Source: Alicyclobacillus tolerans (GTDB taxonomy: Bacteria > Bacillota > Bacilli > Alicyclobacillales > Alicyclobacillaceae). Taken from it: DNA of 64,000 nucleotides. The stretch covers positions 1 through 64,000 of the forward strand of contig NZ_FRAF01000009.1 in assembly GCF_900142255.1 (NCBI RefSeq), in the 5' to 3' direction. The translations under genes were made by a program, and so were the position numbers. The notes under the pieces were generated by a model, which was not told the DNA's origin, did no database searches, and worked only from the letters and a program-made list of their open reading frames with translations. This document shows, piece by piece, positions 60,255 through 64,000 of this stretch (its first letter is position 1; the number at the start of each line of letters is the position of its first letter).

Positions 60255-60366
60255 AATCCTGTGAGGTTGGGAAGGGTTCGTCAAGAGAGCTTATGGACTG
60301 CACAGTTTTGAATGTCGGCTGTGTGGAAAATTTCCGGGCTACCCTCCTCAGGGAGGGTAGCCTTTT
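60255..60366 (+). promoter_or_regulatory. PyrR-dependent transcription attenuator
   Basis: AATCCTGTGAGGTT (60255-60268) matches the PyrR binding-loop consensus ARUCCNGNGAGGYU at every position. Downstream an intrinsic terminator (60337-60366) precedes the ribosome site of pyrR. UMP-bound PyrR would hold the anti-antiterminator and let the terminator form. Only one attenuator is seen; the 65-bp pyrR-pyrB gap is too short for another. Confidence 0.9.
60337..60366 (+). terminator. pyr leader terminator
   Basis: GGCTACCCTCC (60337-60347) pairs with GGAGGGTAGCC (60352-60362) across a four-base loop, followed by four Ts. Confidence 0.9.
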
Positions 60367-60388
60367 ATTATGGAAAGGAGAGACAATT

Positions 60389-60928
60389 TTGGCCCAACAA
60401 ATTCAACTAATGGACGGTCTACAGGTCAATCGTTCTTTAACTCGTATTGCTCATGAAATCCTTGAACGCAATCGTACGTTGAGTCAACTGGTCTTGGCGG
60501 GCATTTTGACGCGCGGCTGGGTGCTGGCCGATCGTTTGGCCGATAAGTTAGCTGAAATTGAAAAAGAACAGCGACCGCATGCCTTTGCTCTGGATGTCCG
60601 CCCTTTCCGTGACGATTTAGAGCATTTATCATTTCAGCAAGCAACGCTTCACAGTACGCCAGAGACTGTAATTCAAGATAAAAAAGTTGTACTGGTGGAT
60701 GATGTGTTGTTTACAGGCCGCACTGTGCGCGCAGCACTTGATGCTTTAATGACAAAAGGGCGGGCGCAACAAGTACAACTTGCTGTTCTGGTCGATCGCG
60801 GTCATCGCGAGTTGCCGATTCGGCCTGATTTTGTTGGGAAGAATTTACCAACCTCGTTAGATGAACGAATATCTGTAAAACTTCAAGAAGTCGACGGCGA
60901 AGACGGTATATGGTTGGCTAAACCGTAA
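60389..60928 (+). CDS. pyrR: Pyrimidine operon attenuator / uracil phosphoribosyltransferase PyrR
   Basis: The 179-residue protein has the PRPP-binding motif VVLVDDVLFTGRTVRAALDA near residue 97 and the PyrR N-terminus MDGLQVNRSLTRIAHEILER. It binds the leader RNA at 60255 and weakly makes UMP from uracil. TTG 60389 follows AAAGGAGAG. pyrP, the uracil permease gene next in B. subtilis, is absent. Confidence 0.96.
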   Translation: MAQQIQLMDGLQVNRSLTRIAHEILERNRTLSQLVLAGILTRGWVLADRLADKLAEIEKEQRPHAFALDVRPFRDDLEHLSFQQATLHSTPETVIQDKKVVLVDDVLFTGRTVRAALDALMTKGRAQQVQLAVLVDRGHRELPIRPDFVGKNLPTSLDERISVKLQEVDGEDGIWLAKP

Positions 60929-60993
60929 AAGTTTACCTGGATTTTGGAGAAACGACAGTTCGTTAGGATGGTTTTGGGAAAGAGGGAGAGAGT

Positions 60994-61917
60994 ATGTATC
61001 ATGCGGTGAGCACGGACGATTTGAATCGCCCGCTGATAGAACGTCTGATTCAGATGGCAGAGACTTTTCGGACAACCCCTCGCCATATCTTACGTGCTAG
61101 GCTACAGGGTACGCTCGTTGCAACACTTTTTTATGAACCGAGTACACGTACGCGACTTTCATTTGAGGCAGCGGTTACTCGTCTGGGTGGAAATATTGTG
61201 GGAGCAGAAAATGCCCGAGAAAATTCTTCTGCCAAAAAAGGCGAGAGTTTGGCTGATGTTTTTCGAGTTGTCGGGGCGTATGCAGACGCCATTGTCATCC
61301 GTCACCAAGATGAAAAAGAAATGGCCTTGGCCCTTCCATACAGTCCAGTGCCGATTATCAATGCGGGCGCGGGAAGCGGCGAACATCCTACGCAAAGTTT
61401 GCTCGATATATACACACTTTGGAAAGAATTTGGTGAGGTCGATGGACTCTCCGTATGTATGGTAGGTGATTTGCGTTTTGGCCGAACGGTTCACTCCTTG
61501 TTACGAGTGCTCAGCTTTTTTCAGGGAATTCAGGTTACGCTTGTTTCTCCTCCGGAATTGGCGCTCGATGATCCACTTTTAGAGGAAATCAAGGGACGTG
61601 GACTATCCGTAGAAACGAAAGAACGGTTGGATGATGTCATTGGCGAAGTCGACGTCATTTATCAAACGCGCATCCAACGGGAAAGGTTGCCGGCGGAAAT
61701 ACATTTATCCTATGCAACGGAAGACTATAGAATCTCTGCTCAAACACTGGAACGCTTGCCTTCTCGTTCCAGAATACTTCACCCTTTGCCACGTGTAAAT
61801 GAAATAGATCCAGACGTGGACACAGACGAGAGAGCTGCCTATTTTCGTCAGGTGCAAAACGGACTTTTCATTCGCATGGCGCTTCTCGATGAAATACTTG
61901 GAGGTGTATTGCGCTGA
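60994..61917 (+). CDS. pyrB: Aspartate carbamoyltransferase catalytic subunit
   Basis: The 307-residue enzyme has the carbamoyl-phosphate motif FYEPSTRTRLSFEAA near residue 47, the swinging loop SSAKKGESLAD near 75, and HPTQSLLDIYTL near 130. It joins carbamoyl phosphate and aspartate. There is no pyrI regulatory subunit, as usual in Bacillales. ATG 60994 follows GAGGGAG. pyrC overlaps its stop if the CTG start is used. Confidence 0.97.
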   Translation: MYHAVSTDDLNRPLIERLIQMAETFRTTPRHILRARLQGTLVATLFYEPSTRTRLSFEAAVTRLGGNIVGAENARENSSAKKGESLADVFRVVGAYADAIVIRHQDEKEMALALPYSPVPIINAGAGSGEHPTQSLLDIYTLWKEFGEVDGLSVCMVGDLRFGRTVHSLLRVLSFFQGIQVTLVSPPELALDDPLLEEIKGRGLSVETKERLDDVIGEVDVIYQTRIQRERLPAEIHLSYATEDYRISAQTLERLPSRSRILHPLPRVNEIDPDVDTDERAAYFRQVQNGLFIRMALLDEILGGVLR

Positions 61918-63209
61918 AAATTAAATTGCAAGGTGGCTGCCTGCTTGATTTATTAGATAATTCACAGGAACAAGCAGACATTTTAATAGAAAGCGAACAT
62001 GGACGAATTCTTTCGATTGGAAAAGATTTACCTGAAGCGGAACAGACGATAGACGTGGCTGGTTTGACGCTTTTGCCTGCGTTTGTCGATCCCCATGTCC
62101 ACTTTCGTGAACCAGGATTTGAACATAAAGAGACGATTGCTAGTGGAGCTAAAGCTGCTGTGGCTGGAGGATTTGGTAGCGTTCTTTGCATGCCGAATAC
62201 CAATCCACCAATAGATACACCTGAGCGTGTGGAATATGTGCTGCAAAAATCAGCAGAAGCAGGAGCATGTCGAGTTTGGCCCATGGGTTGTATTACTCGT
62301 GAGCAAAAGGGAGAGCAATTGACCGATTTTGCAGCCCTTCAATCAGCAGGGGTTGCTGGACTTTCGGATGATGGTAAAGGTGTTCAGCATGGAGGGTTGA
62401 TGCGCCAGGCACTGTTTGCCGCTGCGGCCTCAGGACTGACGGTGGCGATTCATGCAGAGGATGAAACCATTGCCGGTAAGGGCGTTTTGCATCCGGCGGC
62501 CGCCAAAAAATTCTCCGTACCAGAACAACCTGGCTCATCAGAAAGCGCCATGATTGCCCGTGACTTGTTGTTGGCTGAAGAAACTGGAGCGCGTTTACAT
62601 CTGTGCCATGTCTCTTTAGAGTCTGCGGTCAGTTTGCTTGCTTGGGCCAAGTCACGTGGACTTCGAGTGACTGCAGAAGTTACGCCGCATCACCTGCTCC
62701 TCTCTGAGGAATCCATTGACGAAGAGAACACGTTTTACAAAGTGAATCCACCTTTACGTTCGGAAGATGACCGTAAAGCTTGTTTACGGGCTTTTCTTGA
62801 CGGCACAATTGACATGATAGCCACCGATCATGCGCCGCATACTGAAGAGGAAAAAGCAGTTGGATGGCTTTCAGCTCCCTTTGGCATGGTGGGGATTGAG
62901 ATTGTTTTCCCTCTGCTTTATACGCATCTGGTTAGTCGTGGCTTGATGTCACTGTCTGAACTGGTCAAGCGTATGTCACTCGTTCCCGCTCAAGCGTTCA
63001 ACTTGCCCGCATCTGGTTTGCGTCCCGGCGCACTTGCTGATTTGACAGCAGTGGATTTACAGACAGAGCGTCGAATTGAGCCCAATCGTTTCTACTCTAA
63101 AGGACGAAATACGCCGTTTACAGGCTGGATGGTACGCGGATGGCCAGTAATGACTATGGTTGACGGCAAGATGGTCTTTGATGCAAGGCAAAAGGAGGTA
63201 CAGTGCTGA
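61914..63209 (+). CDS. pyrC: Dihydroorotase
   Basis: This class I dihydroorotase has the zinc motif DPHVHFREPGFEHKET near residue 60, the SAVIHAEDE-type site (VAIHAEDE) near 180, LCHVSLES near 230 and IATDHAPHTEEEK near 305. It closes carbamoyl-aspartate to dihydroorotate. CTG 61914 is chosen: it lies 7 bp after GGAGGTG, overlaps the pyrB stop as CTGA and keeps the first beta strand of the family. The next in-frame start, TTG 61926, has no ribosome site. Confidence 0.93.
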   Translation: MKIKLQGGCLLDLLDNSQEQADILIESEHGRILSIGKDLPEAEQTIDVAGLTLLPAFVDPHVHFREPGFEHKETIASGAKAAVAGGFGSVLCMPNTNPPIDTPERVEYVLQKSAEAGACRVWPMGCITREQKGEQLTDFAALQSAGVAGLSDDGKGVQHGGLMRQALFAAAASGLTVAIHAEDETIAGKGVLHPAAAKKFSVPEQPGSSESAMIARDLLLAEETGARLHLCHVSLESAVSLLAWAKSRGLRVTAEVTPHHLLLSEESIDEENTFYKVNPPLRSEDDRKACLRAFLDGTIDMIATDHAPHTEEEKAVGWLSAPFGMVGIEIVFPLLYTHLVSRGLMSLSELVKRMSLVPAQAFNLPASGLRPGALADLTAVDLQTERRIEPNRFYSKGRNTPFTGWMVRGWPVMTMVDGKMVFDARQKEVQC

Positions 63210-64000
63210 TGTCCAATCGTTCTGCCCGTCTCGTACTTGAAAACGGTTTGGAATTCACAGGTCAACACTTTGGTGCGACTGGTGAAAGGGTCGGCGAAGT
63301 GGTATTTAACACTGGCATGACCGGTTATCAGGAAGTGCTTACGGATCCTTCCTATTGCGGTCAGATTGTGACCATGACTTATCCACTCATTGGTAATTAC
63401 GGTGTTAATGTAGACAATATCGAGTCTCGTCAGCCGTACGTTCATGGTTTCGTCGTACGTAGATTGGCTGCAGAGCCAAGCCATTTCAAAAGTCTGGGCA
63501 ATCTGGATGACTATCTGCGTCAACACGGTATCTTAGGCATTAGCGAGATCGACACGCGCCAGTTAACTAAAGCCATTCGCAGCGACGGTACGATGAAAGC
63601 AGTACTGACGACTGAGAATACACCCGTCAGTGTTCTGCTTGACAAACTGGCTCAACCCTTGATGACCGACCAAATCTTGCGAGTCACAACACCACAGACG
63701 TATCGCTGCCCAGGTGAAGGCAGGCGAGTGGTCGCAATCGACTATGGTATGAAATCAGGAGTAGTTCGCAGTCTGTTGGCGCGACGCTGTGATGTGATTG
63801 TTGTTCCAGCGACAGCGAGCACAAAGGAAATTCTTGCCTGGAAGCCAGAAGGTGTCATGCTTTCCAATGGCCCGGGCGATCCGTTAGACGCTCCTTACGC
63901 CATTGCAACTGTCAAAGAATTGATTCAATATGGAGTTCCTGTCTTTGGTATTTGTTTAGGGCATCAGTTAATTGGCTTAGCTTCTGGAGCACGTACTGAA
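63209..64000 (+). CDS. carA: Carbamoyl-phosphate synthase small subunit (partial)
   Basis: The frame is open from ATG 63209 to the window end (264 residues of about 360). The N-terminal domain begins SARLVLENGLEFTGQHFGA and has FNTGMTGYQEVLTDPSY near residue 34. The glutaminase domain has MLSNGPGDP near 217 and the nucleophile cysteine in VFGICLGHQ near 248. It releases ammonia from glutamine for CarB. ATG overlaps the pyrC stop by one base and follows AAAGGAGG. Confidence 0.95.
   Translation, partial: MSNRSARLVLENGLEFTGQHFGATGERVGEVVFNTGMTGYQEVLTDPSYCGQIVTMTYPLIGNYGVNVDNIESRQPYVHGFVVRRLAAEPSHFKSLGNLDDYLRQHGILGISEIDTRQLTKAIRSDGTMKAVLTTENTPVSVLLDKLAQPLMTDQILRVTTPQTYRCPGEGRRVVAIDYGMKSGVVRSLLARRCDVIVVPATASTKEILAWKPEGVMLSNGPGDPLDAPYAIATVKELIQYGVPVFGICLGHQLIGLASGARTE

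Noticed and set aside
1-64000. tRNA, rRNA, CRISPR array, prophage or toxin-antitoxin module
   Set aside because: None seen by eye: no cloverleaf with a GGTTCGA-type arm in context, no regular spacer-repeat array, no phage or toxin-antitoxin gene pattern. A covariance-model scan could still find a small RNA.

Overview
The window is about 64 kb of chromosome from a spore-forming Gram-positive bacterium. Evidence for this is spoIIGA-sigE-sigG, an RsfA-type prespore regulator, a Ger(x)C germination lipoprotein, CotS-type coat kinases, bacillithiol synthesis (bshC), strong AGGAGG-type ribosome sites, and gene order close to Bacillus subtilis around the dcw and ylm/pyr loci. Moderate GC, many TTG starts and small DUF1292/DUF3055 proteins suggest the Alicyclobacillaceae or a near relative. 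This placement is inferred from gene content only.

Layout. 1-316 is the right end of an IS21-type element (IstB C-terminus plus four 23-bp repeats) that appears to cut a DUF5317 membrane-protein gene. 730-6742 is a surface or spore-coat glycan cluster: GT4 transferase, YheC/YheD-type ATP-grasp protein, two CotS-like kinases and an internally duplicated GT2 protein. 6793-16845 is mixed housekeeping: SGNH esterase, MenC-like enzyme, catalase with a dyad over its promoter, an MFS carrier, a set of small conserved proteins, clpP with a CtsR-like site, and a MidA-type methyltransferase. 16956-24402 holds gapB-type GAPDH, the cysteine desulfurase-thiI pair, rsfA, a Ger(x)C protein and an SDR gene. 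24596-29414 is a leucine-catabolism operon (biotin carboxylase, BCCP, HMG-CoA lyase, methylglutaconyl-CoA hydratase, carboxyltransferase), in the same order as B. subtilis yngH-yngHB-yngG-yngF-yngE.

29652-49609 is bshC followed by the division and cell-wall cluster: mraZ-rsmH-ftsL-spoVD-like PBP-murE-mraY-murD-ftsW/spoVE-murG-murB-murA-divIB-DUF881-DUF881-sbp-ftsA-ftsZ. murF and murC are not in it. 49817-56201 continues with spoIIGA-sigE-sigG-ylmC-pgeF-ylmE-ylmG-ylmH-divIVA; sepF is absent from its usual place between ylmE and ylmG. 56468-64000 has a DksA/YteA-like protein, a convergent phosphosulfolactate synthase gene, lspA, an RluD-type pseudouridine synthase and a YceI protein. It ends with the pyrimidine operon pyrR-pyrB-pyrC-carA (carA runs off the window) behind a PyrR attenuator.

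The control regions tie cell-wall growth to sporulation. Sites readable by eye include a Spo0A-type spoIIG promoter with a long spacer, a sigma-F-like promoter before sigG, a sigma-E-like promoter before the SpoVD-like PBP, a sigma-H-like promoter before ftsA, a sigma-K-like promoter before the ATP-grasp coat gene, and MraZ repeats of exact 10-bp period. I saw no tRNA, rRNA, CRISPR array or prophage. The least explained parts are the coat-glycan cluster with its tandem GT2 protein and the two perfect palindromes before ftsA.
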